From positions 62,001-126,000 of the forward strand of contig WHVD01000150.1 in NCBI GenBank assembly GCA_015178975.1: 64,000 nt of DNA, given 5' to 3'. Of this stretch, positions 11,001 to 20,330 are shown piece by piece. The notes under the pieces were generated by a model. It was not told where the DNA came from, searched no databases, and saw only the letters and a list, made by a program, of their open reading frames with translations. The DNA is from Hysterangium stoloniferum (lineage: Eukaryota; Basidiomycota; Agaricomycetes; Hysterangiales; Hysterangiaceae). The translations under genes and the position numbers were made by a program. Position 1 is the stretch's first letter; every line of letters starts with the position of its first letter.

Positions 11001-12113
11001 TATGGACTCAAGCAGGCAAGCAATCTCTGGAGCAAACACCTGCGGAGTGTACTAGAGAAAATGGACTTCAAGCGGATTTATTCTGATCCATCGGTCTATA
11101 TCTATCAACGAGATGGAATCAAAGTCATTGTTCCCATATTTGTAGATGACATCACCCTTGCAGGACCATCCGAAAAAGTCCTGGATGATTTTGTAGCTGA
11201 ATTAGCTACACATTTCAAACTCAGGGATCTAGGACCTACATCTTTCCTATTAGGCATTGAAATCACACGAGATCGAGAAAAGCGGACTATCTCTCTATCA
11301 CAACGCCAGTACATCTTGAACAAATTACAGGAATTTGGGATGTCAAATTGTCATACAGTGGGTACACCCATGGATCCAGGGGCAAAACTATCATCAGATC
11401 AGTCACCCAAAACCATGGAGGAACAGAATGAAATGCGTGACATTCCCTACATTAATGCAGTTGGGTCCATGATGTACTTGGCCACTACCACCCGTCCCGA
11501 CATTGCATACACTGCAGGAGTATTGGCTCGGTTTAATTCAAACCCTGGTATAGCACATTGGAAGGCTGTCAAGCATCTATTCCGATATTTGAAGGGAACT
11601 ATGGATATGAAACTCACATATGGTCCTGATCCATTAAATACAGATCTATTCGTTGGCTTCAGTGATGCTAGTTATGGTGGAGACAAGGACAGTGGAAAAT
11701 CAACAACAGGGTACATAATCAAAGTGGGATCAGGAGCAGTATGTTGGAGCAGCAAACTACAACCAATTGTGACACTATCCACCACAGAAGCTGAATATGT
11801 TGCTGCAGTTGCAGCAGGGAAGGAGATCTGTTGGATGCAGAACCTGTTAAAGGAATTGGGATACAAGGCACCATGTCCATCAAAACTCTTCATTGACAAC
11901 CAGTCAGCACTAACTGTAGCCAAGAATCCAGAACATCATGGACGAATGAAACATCTGGACCTATGCTACTACTGGTTACGTGACATGGTAGAAAAGGAAT
12001 CAATCAACCCTATCTACCTACAAACAGATGAAATGCCGGCAGATATCTTAACCAAAGCATTACCAAAACCAAAGGTGGAAAAGTTCAGATCTATGATGGG
12101 ATTAGGAAATTGA
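8043..12113 (+). CDS. Gag-pol polyprotein of copia-A
   Basis: A single frame of 1,356 codons starts from the first ATG at 8043. In order it carries a UBN2/gag-like domain (about residues 1-200) and a CCHC zinc knuckle (CYNCDKEGHLSYDC, about 217-230). Then come an aspartic protease (DTGATSHM, about 286), a gag-pre-integrase motif (WHRRLGH, about 425) and integrase (HTDVHY ... RDDKGGEYMS ... PQQNGMAER). Last come a copia-type reverse transcriptase (KWVFKVKRKADGSIERFKAR, catalytic FVDD near 1030) and RNase H (ADASYGG-like region, TTEAEYVA, DNQSAL). Order and length fit Ty1/copia. A run of Glu/Asp (about residues 780-800) is a low-complexity linker between integrase and RT. The element looks whole. 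Confidence 0.95.
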   Translation: MTSSESLPKFKPLNNQNYPEWSGEMKAWLMKLGYWKLVCGKEIKPVNGSDNIEKWETKAEKAAAEIYLMVENDQRVHFRGFEEDPIKMWDLLERTHLQQKPGARFNAYDDLFSIQKDEKESLMDLGVRIDKAMGTIQNLRPKDFTIEKLDEELQCMALIRALPEEYAHLSSSLLLMEKLDKNTILQAFRSEELNRNRRGEMVNRAKAPIKHRKKMVCYNCDKEGHLSYDCPKPRNKEKIQQYWQSRNSANKMEEAKIEEVEEQTGKASVFSQHDACATSANIYDWNTDTGATSHMTPHYNWFHTYTPYRTPIKLADNRIVYSEGVGSVIFQPIIDGRVSREVEFTKVLHVPALHNNLLAVLYLTRYKEFDVHISSKTIRFNRHGNLLFTASITDRNVGYLDGKTIINRMENVHMSSTLPLDLSLWHRRLGHHHYEGIKNLMRRNMVKGLVLNSKAKPDPICEPCLAGKMHANPFPPSEHHCNEPLELVHTDVHYIGTRSRSGCYYWVTFIDEASRFYYVIPIKSKSGVFWAFKRYKAFAENLLGRKIKKLRDDKGGEYMSRAFIEFTDKHGILRQHTVRNRPQQNGMAERANRTLAEGITTMLTESELPKNFWEYCLAAFVHIWNHCPSSALKDKTPYEIWHKRKPNISHIRVWGCIAYVHIQKDKRSSLGSHMEKCIFIGYPEGYKGWLFYNPLTRRIVISERAEFDERYTWKHQPPQVPDTGGKDESSMRDYIPGGPVVEEDDNPPNELPTAPVEDHEIPVPESEDNVITPSPQITDNEEEEEEEEDNRPIAIRKPLRNKKPPNEWWKTWEPNPTTSDSTDEVELEEAHVSIISEPRTFTEAMNGPQARQWREAALEEMNIHMSNGTWTIMKLPPGKKAIGSKWVFKVKRKADGSIERFKARLVAKGYNQRPGFDYTEIFAPTMRHATIRLVLALAAAEGLHLRSVDISHAFINSDIDAEIYMVQPEGFHQGGSDVACRLDKSLYGLKQASNLWSKHLRSVLEKMDFKRIYSDPSVYIYQRDGIKVIVPIFVDDITLAGPSEKVLDDFVAELATHFKLRDLGPTSFLLGIEITRDREKRTISLSQRQYILNKLQEFGMSNCHTVGTPMDPGAKLSSDQSPKTMEEQNEMRDIPYINAVGSMMYLATTTRPDIAYTAGVLARFNSNPGIAHWKAVKHLFRYLKGTMDMKLTYGPDPLNTDLFVGFSDASYGGDKDSGKSTTGYIIKVGSGAVCWSSKLQPIVTLSTTEAEYVAAVAAGKEICWMQNLLKELGYKAPCPSKLFIDNQSALTVAKNPEHHGRMKHLDLCYYWLRDMVEKESINPIYLQTDEMPADILTKALPKPKVEKFRSMMGLGN

Positions 12114-12152
12114 ACAGATATGGGATTAAAAAAGTGTTTCATCAAGGGGGTG

Positions 12153-12423
12153 TGTTAAATTTGATGATGAAACACACCTTTTTATAGGGGGAGTCCACCA
12201 ATTATTGCAACTTTTCATATGAAGATGCTAATTGTGGACCATGCTTTTGGAGGTTAATGTGTGTCAGAACCACTATACACCTCCCAGAGCATCCAACCTA
12301 TATTGTCAGGAGGTGCTACACTAACTGACACAAGATATTGAGACACAAATACTTTTATTACAAGCTTATTAAACCCTTGTATATTGTGTATTGCAATAGA
12401 GTCAACTCATACTATTTTTAATA
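12153..12423 (+). repeat. 3' LTR of copia-A
   Basis: It matches 7608-7878 base for base by eye. It is preceded by a short purine tract and followed by the AAATA duplication. Confidence 0.93.
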
Positions 12424-12505
12424 AAATATCAAAATAAACTATAACTCAACAAGTCACATGACCATATTGAATACAATCCACAAAATCATGTGATTTGGCC
12501 AGTTA

Positions 12506-12743
12506 ATGTAGCATATATTGCATCATAATCATTAGCAACAAAACCTTTTCAATGAGTAAGCCTGACTAAACTATTTTTAGCATGCCTAAAAATGGATATT
12601 ATGTAATAATATTCTTGCCCATGATTCTACACATGTTTAACTATATACTGTGTTATTTTGAGATTTTTCACTATTTCCTCTCCCCTGGTAGCAACCTGCC
12701 AATATGCAAATGCCAAACATTGAAAAGGTTTTGTGAGTCACTG
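12506..12743 (-). repeat. Right long TIR of the Tc1-type element
   Basis: This is the partner of 5021-5257. The outer end abuts TA at 12744-12745, after which copia-B sequence resumes. Confidence 0.88.
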
Positions 12744-15486
12744 TATATATCATCATGCCAAAACACAGTATCAAACTGGCCAGCCATACAGAACATGCCA
12801 GCATTCCACTCACACCAAGCCAACTACACCAATACCTTGGCCACATCCACCCACCAACTGCATTATGAATTGTCAAGAACAAAATCATTGACAGTATTGA
12901 ACTAGCTGCAGGTGAGGATGTAACTTTTTGCAAAGCATGTGTGAAAGTGAAGCACACATGCAATGGTTTCCCAAAAGAACAGGAAGGCAAATGCAAGACT
13001 GAGTATGGTGCACTCACCTACTCAGATGTATGGGGACCTGCAAGAGTACAAACCAGAGGTGGAATGAAGTGGTACATTACACTTACAGATGACTACAGCC
13101 ATGAAATGCATACTTTCCTGATGGCGACAAAGGACCAAGTGCTCAAAAAATACAAGACATATGAGGCCTAGGTACTCACACAACATGGGAGGAAAACTAA
13201 ACATTTTCAAACAGATAATGGTGGCAAATTTGTCAATGGTGGATTCAAAAGATATCTACAGAGTCAGGGCACTGAATACCACCTTACAGTTCACGACTCA
13301 CCACAACAAAATGGTGTAGCAGAGAGACTAAACTGAACACTGATTGAACACACACATACAATGATTTATGCAGCACAGTTACCTGGATCCCTGTGGGGTG
13401 AGGCAGTAATGCATGCAACCTGGCTAAAGAACTGTGTATCAACATGTGCCTTAATCAATAAAACCCTTTTGAAGCTGTAACAAACAAAAAGCCAAATCTC
13501 ACAAACATATGAGAATTTGGATGCACAGTCTACATATGAGTCAACACATCATCAAAACTCAACACTAAATCCATCAAATGAAAATGGGTAGGTTTTGACA
13601 GCCACAGTCTCAGCCAACATGTACATATACTGGCCAGAGAGCAGTTGCATTAGCATTGAACACAACTCGTACTTTCCACCCAAGATGAGCAACACTGTCC
13701 AATCTGAGGGGGAGACTATGACCAAAGCCCAGGACAGTATTGCAAGACCCCCTACAGACAATGAATCAACCAGCAATGATGCACCTGGCACTAATCCCAA
13801 ACCAAACACAGTCACACAGATCCACTCCACAACTTCAAACCAGAACCAGCATCAACCCCTCCACTCGGTTGTGGCCACCAAATCATGAAACCTTCAGCAT
13901 ATGTACAATGGATTTGTGAGGGTGAAGGATCCCACACAGGACTGAATAGTAGTCCAACATTCCTTGTGGGCCTCCAAGCACCCAAGGAAGTAAATGGGCA
14001 CAAAGAGACAGGTGTGATTGCAAAAGAATGGATCACTGCAGACACTGATAACAGCATCAAACACACCATGCTGGCATCATTGCCCAATGATACAACAACT
14101 TTCAAGGAAGCAGCATATGGCCCTTAAAGGATGTTTGGATCTTAGTCATGTTAGAGGAACTAGAAAGAATGCAGGCCAATGGAACATGGACATTAGTAAA
14201 GCCACCTCCAAATGCAAACATAGTAGGCAGTTGATGGACTTACATGCTGAAACACAATGCAGAGAATAACCCCATCAAGGTGAAGGCCCAGCTCATAGCA
14301 CAAGGGTTCTCTCAAGTCCCTGGTGTTGATTTCAATGGAACATTCACAGCCAACCCAGAGTCGATATGCCTCATTCTTGCACTCACAAACTGCAATGGAT
14401 GGACCATACACCAGGCTGAGTGCAAGAATGCCTACCTCAACACAAAGCTAGAAGAAATAATCTTCATGAAACAGCCACCAGGATTTGTGAAACCCAGTGA
14501 AGAGGACCTTCCATGCCTATTACTCAAGGCAATTTATGGACTGAAAAAGGCAGGGTGGGAGTGGTACAAGGAGCTACACACTCTATTCACAAGACTCAGA
14601 TTCACACGGTCAGCTTATGATTATGCCTTATTTTTCAAAATCAAAAATGGTGAAATTTTCATTGTAGCAACACATGTAGATGATCTAACACTAGTGATGA
14701 GCTCTGAAAATACCATGATGAAACTCAAACAACAACAATTGGGAGCCTGCTTTGAACATGTCGATCTAGGTCCAATACACTGGTTACTGGGTGTAAAGGT
14801 CAAATGAAATGAGAATGCACACACCCTATCATTATCTCAGAATGCCTATATCCAAAAAATGTTGGATCGCTTCAACCTCAACAACATGCATCCTGTCTCC
14901 ACCCACTTGAACCTGGAACCCAATTCACAGGCAATCAGTCACCCAGTACCAATGGAGAATGAGATGATATAAAGGACATACAGTACCATACAAACAACTA
15001 GTCGGGTCTCTCCTATACATAGCAAGAATGACATGCCCTGGCATATCATTTGCCATAGGAATATTATTGAGATTCATAGACAACCCTGGGTGCACCCACT
15101 GGAAAGTGGGAAAGCAAGTCCTGAAATACCTAAAAGGAACACAGAACATCAGGCTTACATTATGTATATACAGATTACACACTGACAGACTTGTGGGCTA
15201 TACCAATGCTGATTGCACATCACAGGACCACTGACACTCCACTTCAGGTTATATGTATCTCATAGATGGTGGTGCTATATCCTGGAGTTTGAAAAAGCAA
15301 CCCATGGTCACACTGTCATCTACCAAATCTGAGTTCATAGCATCAACACATGCTGCAAAGGAACTTATCTGGCTTCATTCCATCATTGGTGAACTTGCTC
15401 GCCCACTCAAACTCCCCATGACACTCTATTGCAACAACCAAAGTGCCATTGCACTATTATAGACTTTTACCTTGTTTATTTCTACA

Positions 15487-16224
15487 AAACGTTGATGAAG
15501 AAGGATGCAACCTGAGCACAAACGAAATCCATCAGAGATGTTTTGCAGTGTTTATTAGAATTCTCAGGGGACTAATAGGTTTATAACTATGAGAATAAGA
15601 ATGTGTATTATTGCCAAGTGGATTACATTGTTCAAGTGACTCACCAGACATTAATTGACTTCTTAGATGACCGCCCAAAGTGACAACCAGTGTCATCTCA
15701 ATCTCTCAACCATTTTGGTAGAAGAAACAAACCTTTGAGTAGCTCATTTCTAACAGAGTTGTCAATGTTGGTGCACTACCATAATGAATTCATGGTGCGA
15801 ACCTACCTAAGTAGGTGACAACACCAATGTTTCTGTGGATGGAACTGAAACTGTTCACGGTAATTCTATGAGCAGCTATTTGGTGACTTCATTTAACTCA
15901 CGGATGTTATAGTTGCTGCCTCATGAGATTATTGGTCACCATGGCTCAACTACACAAGGCCCGAATGCCTGACGTTCAGTGGAGATTGTCGTCGAATGTA
16001 AGTACAACCGACAACGCATGGTGTAAAGTTACTTTATACTTACGTAATCAAGGCCACCTGAAGGTGGTGATCCCCGAGGACCTATAGCCTACAGCAGGGC
16101 TTACAACTTCAAAGAGCCCTGCACTCTAACGCGAAGTATAAAACTCGAGAGGTTTCTTGTTGTCCAGAGACGGGGGATGAACGGACCCATCTTGAGCATC
16201 CTGTCATAATGCATCCGACCATGT
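15487..16224. other. Host-like flank, no gene assigned
   Basis: No convincing gene. The stretch 15885-16005 is duplicated in inverted orientation near 18587-18931 (listed separately). A GTAAGTAC splice-donor-like site sits at 15998. The region just before 16225 is continuous with 17011 onward once the solo LTR and its duplication are set aside. Confidence 0.4.
15885..16005 (+). repeat. Inverted duplicate of 18587-18931, short version
   Basis: The block 15885-15990 reads as the reverse complement of 18831-18931 with a few indels, and 'gtcgaatgtaagtac' (15990-16005) pairs with 18587-18599. The roughly 230 bp at 18600-18830 are missing here. Both copies look like pieces of an unidentified host gene read on opposite strands. 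Confidence 0.7.
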
Positions 16225-17005
16225 TGTTGGAATACGAGCGTTACATAAGTTCGTAACACATATTCCTTTTGTTCTTGGTTCTTTGTTTCTTTACTCCCAT
16301 TGTTCAATCCCTTTTTGTTGCCCCATTTGATATTCTATTGTTTAGCAGACATATATAAGTAGCCTAGTGTTCATGTATCTACTCATTCGTTTGCCTAATC
16401 TTACTACAAGATATACGCACAAACGGAATTTATACACTGCTCTTATAGTTCATTCGGAGCTTCTATATGATATTTCAACACAAACGAATCACGGTTGGTT
16501 CCCGTTCACCACAACTACACTCTTTTCCACGGCCTCTGCACGTTGCACACCGGAATTTTGTTAGCTTGCAAGCTCACAGTCACTGCTGCGGCACACTGGA
16601 ATACCCTAGTCTGCGGACTCACAGTCGCTGCTGCGGCACACTGGAATACTCTTGTCACGGTCCCTACTCGTATAGTACACCGGAAATCATCGTCTAGTCT
16701 GCGGACTCACACTAAACGTGTCAAAATTACGATCATTGGAAGCTCCAAATGGAAACTCACCGTGTTGGTCACATTCGAAACCAGTGTCCCACTCGCGATT
16801 TGAATGCTACGCCCGGAGTCAACGCCGTGATAGAAAAGGAAGGAAATTTCGCCGGATCGGCCACCCCAATCTCAAGTGATGAAGATGAGTCATTCTAGCC
16901 TATGTGCAGGTTGCGGGGGTGTACACACCTTTCCCTTCTTTACTCGCTTATGTGAGCTCGCGGGTGTGTTGGAATACGAGCGTTACATAAGTTCGTATTC
17001 CAACA
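16225..17005. mobile_element. Solo LTR, family F5 (781 bp)
   Basis: It starts TGTTGGAATACGA, ends TCGTATTCCAACA (13-bp inverted termini), and has a perfect duplication CATGT (16220-16224 and 17006-17010). The first 31 bp recur near the 3' end (from 16967), so the last 39 bp form an imperfect palindrome. A unit of about 47 bp (CTGCTGCGGCACACTGGAAT core) is tandemly duplicated at 16573-16660. No internal region remains. Confidence 0.85.
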
Positions 17006-17010
17006 CATGT

Positions 17011-18172
17011 TCCCGATGTCGGGGGTACCGTACCAGAAAGCACGGTACACATGCCCTGGTTCTATTCTTCCCATCAAGCCGGGAATCTCAAACCACAACA
17101 ACCCGTCACCAACACGCTTTGGCGTTCCCTCGGCGCTTATGTGCAAAGGGCTTCTAGGTGAGGAAGATGGTACAACGGGAACTCAAGAAGTCCCTCGTTC
17201 CATGCCGAGGTCATATTGGCAGCTTCGTTTTGAGAACTTCATCGCTGTGGTAGCACCAACCACGCTACATATTCCAATAGACAACTTGGAGGTCTATTCT
17301 CCCCATCTGTACGGTGACCTTCAAACGAATCGGATCATCGCCAGTAGATTGTGGTCTGTATACTCGTTCCATGTGAAAAATAGTAGAGTACGAGGATGGC
17401 TTTTTGGTGGCCAGTTCAAGTCGGGTGGAGGTTGAAGATGCTTCTTTAGGAGATTGCAGAAGCGGTTGGAGAGGTAGGTATAAGCAATTTGGGGTGATAG
17501 AAATAATTTCAACTCACTTGTATCATTATATTATATCCAATGCGGTCTTATCGGGCAGCTCGATGGAAGGTCAAGGAATGATTGCAAGCATAGAAGACAC
17601 CGGTCCATTCAAGGAGACGCAAAGTCCATCCCTGATGCGTACGATGCAGCACCCACGACAATTGTCTGCTGGTTGAGAATTGATTTAAGGATGCAAGGAC
17701 AAGAAGTTGGATCAAAGATAACGAGAAACATCTCTGGCGAGTTGCGTATGGGTCGAAGCCTGGCATGTCTCTCGAAGAGCACAAGGCAGAAGCCCAACAA
17801 CGCATTCTCCATTTGTTGCCGGATAGAAGTATTGGATGCAAGGTCGTACATATTAGCCCGTCCAAAATACACCAACGATGCGCTGCACAGCTGCGTGCAG
17901 GAAGAGTATTGCTAATTGGAGATGCGGACCATTCAAATAATTCTATTGATAAGGGAAAAGAGCTTCAGCGATCTATTTGCTTTCTGATGAGAGAGTAGGT
18001 GGTCTAAGACTCACTGCGGGTCTTCTGGACGCCGGTCCTTTGGGCCGAGCATTGTCAGCAGTACTACAGGGACGAGCCTCCGAATCCCTACTCGATAAAT
18101 GGGCAACGTTGGGCCATAAAGCCTTCTCAGAATATACGAATCCACAATCTATCGAAAGTAAAAGCTGTTAGT
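17011..18172 (+). pseudogene. FAD-binding monooxygenase gene, decayed and truncated
   Basis: The 3' half is recognisable as a class A flavin monooxygenase. A piece near 17840-17905 reads CKVVHISPSKIHQRCAAQLR, followed by RVLLIGDADHSNNS, matching the second FAD/GD motif (usually GDAAHxxNP). Then comes LRLTAGLLDAGPLGRALSAV and a C-terminal stretch that ends where an F4 LTR begins (18166). The usual GGLGL after the GD motif is lost across a frame break near 17955-17995. Further stops occur between 17430 and 17700, and the 5' half is not convincing. The solo LTR at 16225 may have split the upstream part. It is a dead paralogue of a host enzyme that would have hydroxylated an unknown aromatic-type substrate. 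It is not a close copy of the intact gene at 48393. Confidence 0.7.
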
Positions 18173-18586
18173 AATCAAGTCTTCGCGTAAAACGTAACCG
18201 AAATATGGATCCGATGACGAATATATGCGCATATATGCGCATATATTGAGGTGCCGCTAAGGGGAAAGTAGCCCCTAATCTCCTTAATGATGCAATGGAC
18301 TAGAAACTTCGAGGATCTGAATTTCCCCTATTTACTCCCCTAAAACCTCCCCTAAAACAATTAGAAAGTAGATAAAAAGTCGCAATATTTTGCCATATAC
18401 CTCAGTGAAGTTTACTCACTCACTCACTGAGGTATATGCATAATCATTTATTATTCATTCTATTACTTATTAAATATCTTGTAGTTTCGCAAACAGGTAC
18501 TATAATATATAGTGAAGTTTACTCACTCACTCACTGAGTTTCGCAAACAGACTCAATCCTTTCGAAATATTGTCTCCTAATTAACA
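18166..18586 (+). mobile_element. Solo LTR, family F4, copy 1
   Basis: It runs from TGTTAGTAAT to CTAATTAACA (421 bp), with the same landmarks as the inverted copy at 20628-21049. Flanking 5-mers (AAAGC and GTACT) do not match, so either recombination joined two insertions or the flank was rearranged. It holds two hairpins: 18395-18437 (stem ATATACCTCAGTGA with TCACTGAGGTATAT) and 18511-18535. The second is flanked by direct repeats GTTTCGCAAACAG (18484-18496 and 18538-18550). Confidence 0.75.
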
Positions 18587-18931
18587 GTACTTACATTCGT
18601 TGTTAGCGGCAGCCCGCCGAACAGGCGATCAGTCTATTAATGCAGAGATGCCAGGTGGTTTCATTCGGAATTGCGATACCTTGAGAGACCTGAAGGATCG
18701 TGGCCTTCAGTAGTAGGTCGATGAAACATAAAAAGACGACATCCATCTTTGTAAGACGTTTGACACGATATATGCGTGTTATCCATGTTGCGTTCCCCAA
18801 ACTATTGTCTGTCTTTTTCAATTCAATAACGACAATCTCCACTGAACGTCAGGCATTCGGGCCTTGTGTAGTTGAGCCATGGTGACCAATAATCTCATGA
18901 GGCAGCAACTATATCCGTGAGTTAAATGACT
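18587..18931 (-). repeat. Inverted duplicate of 15885-16005, long version
   Basis: It pairs with the copy at 15885-16005 at both ends but holds about 230 extra bases (18600-18830). On the minus strand those bases are open and include a hydrophobic stretch (MDVVFLCFIDLLLKATILQV). A donor-like GTAAGTAC follows. Gene identity is unknown. Confidence 0.6.
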
Positions 18932-19601
18932 TTAGCTTGCCATCACCTACCTTTGACTTCAATTGTCACAGTGCAGAGTCTAGCAAACCAGTAGAACTTA
19001 AGGTGATGATGACACCTTGAAAGTGTCTAGATCAACACACATCTATCCATAGGTCCATGTATTGTCGTCGGTGGCGCCGAACGAACAACGTCTAGAGGTA
19101 CGGCAAGATGATCTCTCGCGGTAGCGGCCAGTCCTTGACATGCGATGACAAATGGAACGAGTAGCATCGCGAGCACCCAGGATGTCCTAAACGTGATGTC
19201 ATGGTCAGCAGAATGACGGTTGGGGATGACTTTGGTGCATATACCATGCGCTCTTCTCCCCACTCGAGCACCCCATCCACCTCCGCGCCCCCACCATGGG
19301 CTTTGGTGGTCCGGATGGACCGATTAGCGTTCCTCCCCCGTCCTGATGATACTGCAGGAGTCCTCCGACCAGCATGGATGATCCCGCTGGTTTGGGAGGT
19401 AGAGGCAGAAGCGCTGGAAGTCGACGGGTTGCTCGTTGAGGCGTCTCTGACATCTTGTGACGATAAGGACGGCGTGGAACCGCTGGTAGAACCTTCCTGG
19501 GCGTCGGCAGACAGATTGACGAGATGTTGCTGGTGGAGGAGTAAAAGTAGCTGAGTTAGCGAGTGCTACGAAGCAAACCCTCCCTCTTCTATTGTCATGC
19601 A
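18932..19601 (-). other. Possible host gene remnant, Ser/Thr-rich
   Basis: The minus strand 19560-19090 is open for long stretches and reads as a Ser/Thr-rich segment (SSASTSQTSGIIHAGRRTPA) followed by GVLEWGEERMVYAPKSSP. No domain is recognised and frames do not connect cleanly further down. It could be the tail of a membrane-protein gene or chance. Confidence 0.25.
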
Positions 19602-19873
19602 TATTAAAAATAGTATGAGTTGACTCTATTGCAATACACAATATACAAGGGTTTAATAAGCTTGTAATAAAAGTACTTTGTGTCTCAATATCTTGTGTCA
19701 GTTAGTGTAGCACCTCCTGACAATATAGGTTGGATGCTCTGGGAGGTGTATAGTGGTTCTGACACACATTAACCTCCAAATGCATGGTCCACAATTAGCA
19801 TCTTCATATGAAAAGTTGCAATAATTGGTGGACTCCCCCTATAAAAAGGTGTGTTTCATCATCAAATTTAACA
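19602..19873 (-). mobile_element. Solo LTR of the copia-A family (F1)
   Basis: It is 272 bp, the reverse complement of the copia-A LTR with very few differences, with a perfect duplication ATGCA (19597-19601 and 19874-19878). It is a recent insertion that lost its interior by LTR-LTR recombination. Confidence 0.92.
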
Positions 19874-19878
19874 ATGCA

Positions 19879-20240
19879 ATCATCTTATCTGTCCTCAATG
19901 CTCACGTTTGTGGTACCTATGGATTACCTAATCATGTAATAACTACAGAACAAACAGCGACAAACAGTGACAACAACAACCGGTGGTGAAGACGTTAACG
20001 CTTTCATCATACAAGGCTATAACCCGTGGGGGGAAAAGCCCCCCACCACCCCACAACTTTACTCTGTATCAACAATTCTAAGTATTTATTATGACATATG
20101 ATCTCATTCAGAGAAACCTATTTTAAAGTGATTGAAGATTATTAATTATTTATAATTATATACAATTATATACTCTTGTGAAATCACTCAACCTAAAACA
20201 CATAAGTCATTCTCCTTTCACAACCTTTCTGAATACTTAC
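19879..20240. other. AT-rich stretch, no gene
   Basis: It contains a C/G block (about 20017-20051, 'tggggggaaaagccccccacc') that can form a short hairpin, then very AT-rich DNA. No coding signal. Confidence 0.4.
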
Positions 20241-20330
20241 TCATGGATCAATAATAACATCCTTAAACACTACATTTGCAGTCATATCAGTGTCATGGAG
20301 TAGGATTTTCACTCTTCCCCAATTTGGCCC
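20241..20330 (-). pseudogene. C-terminal fragment of a PIF1/Helitron-type helicase
   Basis: The minus strand reads CLYVGVSRGPNWGRVKILLH, then DTDMTANVVFKDVIID. This matches the conserved end of PIF1-family helicases carried by Helitrons (LYVALSR ... KIL ... TxNVVFKEV). Upstream on the same strand (20423-20330) the sequence no longer resembles a helicase. It is probably a short relic of a Helitron, or less likely of a host PIF1 gene. No Helitron 3' end (hairpin plus CTRR) was identified nearby. Confidence 0.5.

Larger units (their letters stand above)
7608..12423 (+). mobile_element. Whole-looking Ty1/copia element, copia-A
   Basis: The element is 4,816 bp with two 271-bp LTRs (7608-7878 and 12153-12423) that look identical by eye, flanked by the perfect duplication AAATA (7603-7607 and 12424-12428). 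One long open frame spans the gag-pol region. A primer site (GGTTATGGGCCC at 7879) and a purine tract (AAGGGGG ending near 12151) are in the expected places. Identical LTRs and an unbroken frame indicate a very recent insertion. Solo LTRs of the same family lie at 19602-19873 and 24598-24869, with a diverged one at 51972-52214. Confidence 0.95.
5021..12743 (-). mobile_element. Tc1-type DNA transposon inserted in copia-B
   Basis: Long inverted repeats (5021-5257 and 12506-12743, about 237 bp, high identity by eye) start CAGKGACTCACAAAACC and are flanked by TA at 5019-5020 and 12744-12745. A Tc1-like DDE transposase lies on the minus strand. Without its insertions the element is about 1.6 kb. 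It later received a solo LTR (6183-7481) inside the transposase and the copia-A element (7608-12423) near its transposase-start end. Insertion order: copia-B first, then this element, then the LTRs. Confidence 0.9.
2659..15486 (+). mobile_element. Ty1/copia fossil copia-B, host of the nest
   Basis: This is an old Ty1/copia element, broken in many places and split by later insertions. The left half (3698-5018) keeps a primer-binding site resembling initiator tRNA-Met (TTATGGGCCC), a gag region with a CCHC zinc knuckle near 4462 and an aspartic protease motif near 4700 (DSGASSHF). The right half (12746-15486) keeps integrase, reverse transcriptase (VDDLTL near 14680) and RNase H. The Tc1-type transposon at 5021-12743 sits between them, so copia-B is the oldest layer. 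The left LTR is probably 2659-3697, itself split by a MITE. On the right only the last 30 bp or so of an LTR (ending near 15486) follows RNase H. No matching target-site duplication was found. More than ten breaks, so old. Confidence 0.85.

Noticed and set aside
18395-18550. Repeats separated by short spacers, considered as a CRISPR-like array
   Set aside because: Only two units with palindromic structure, located inside an LTR with a dated insertion in a sister copy; a eukaryotic context with no cas genes.
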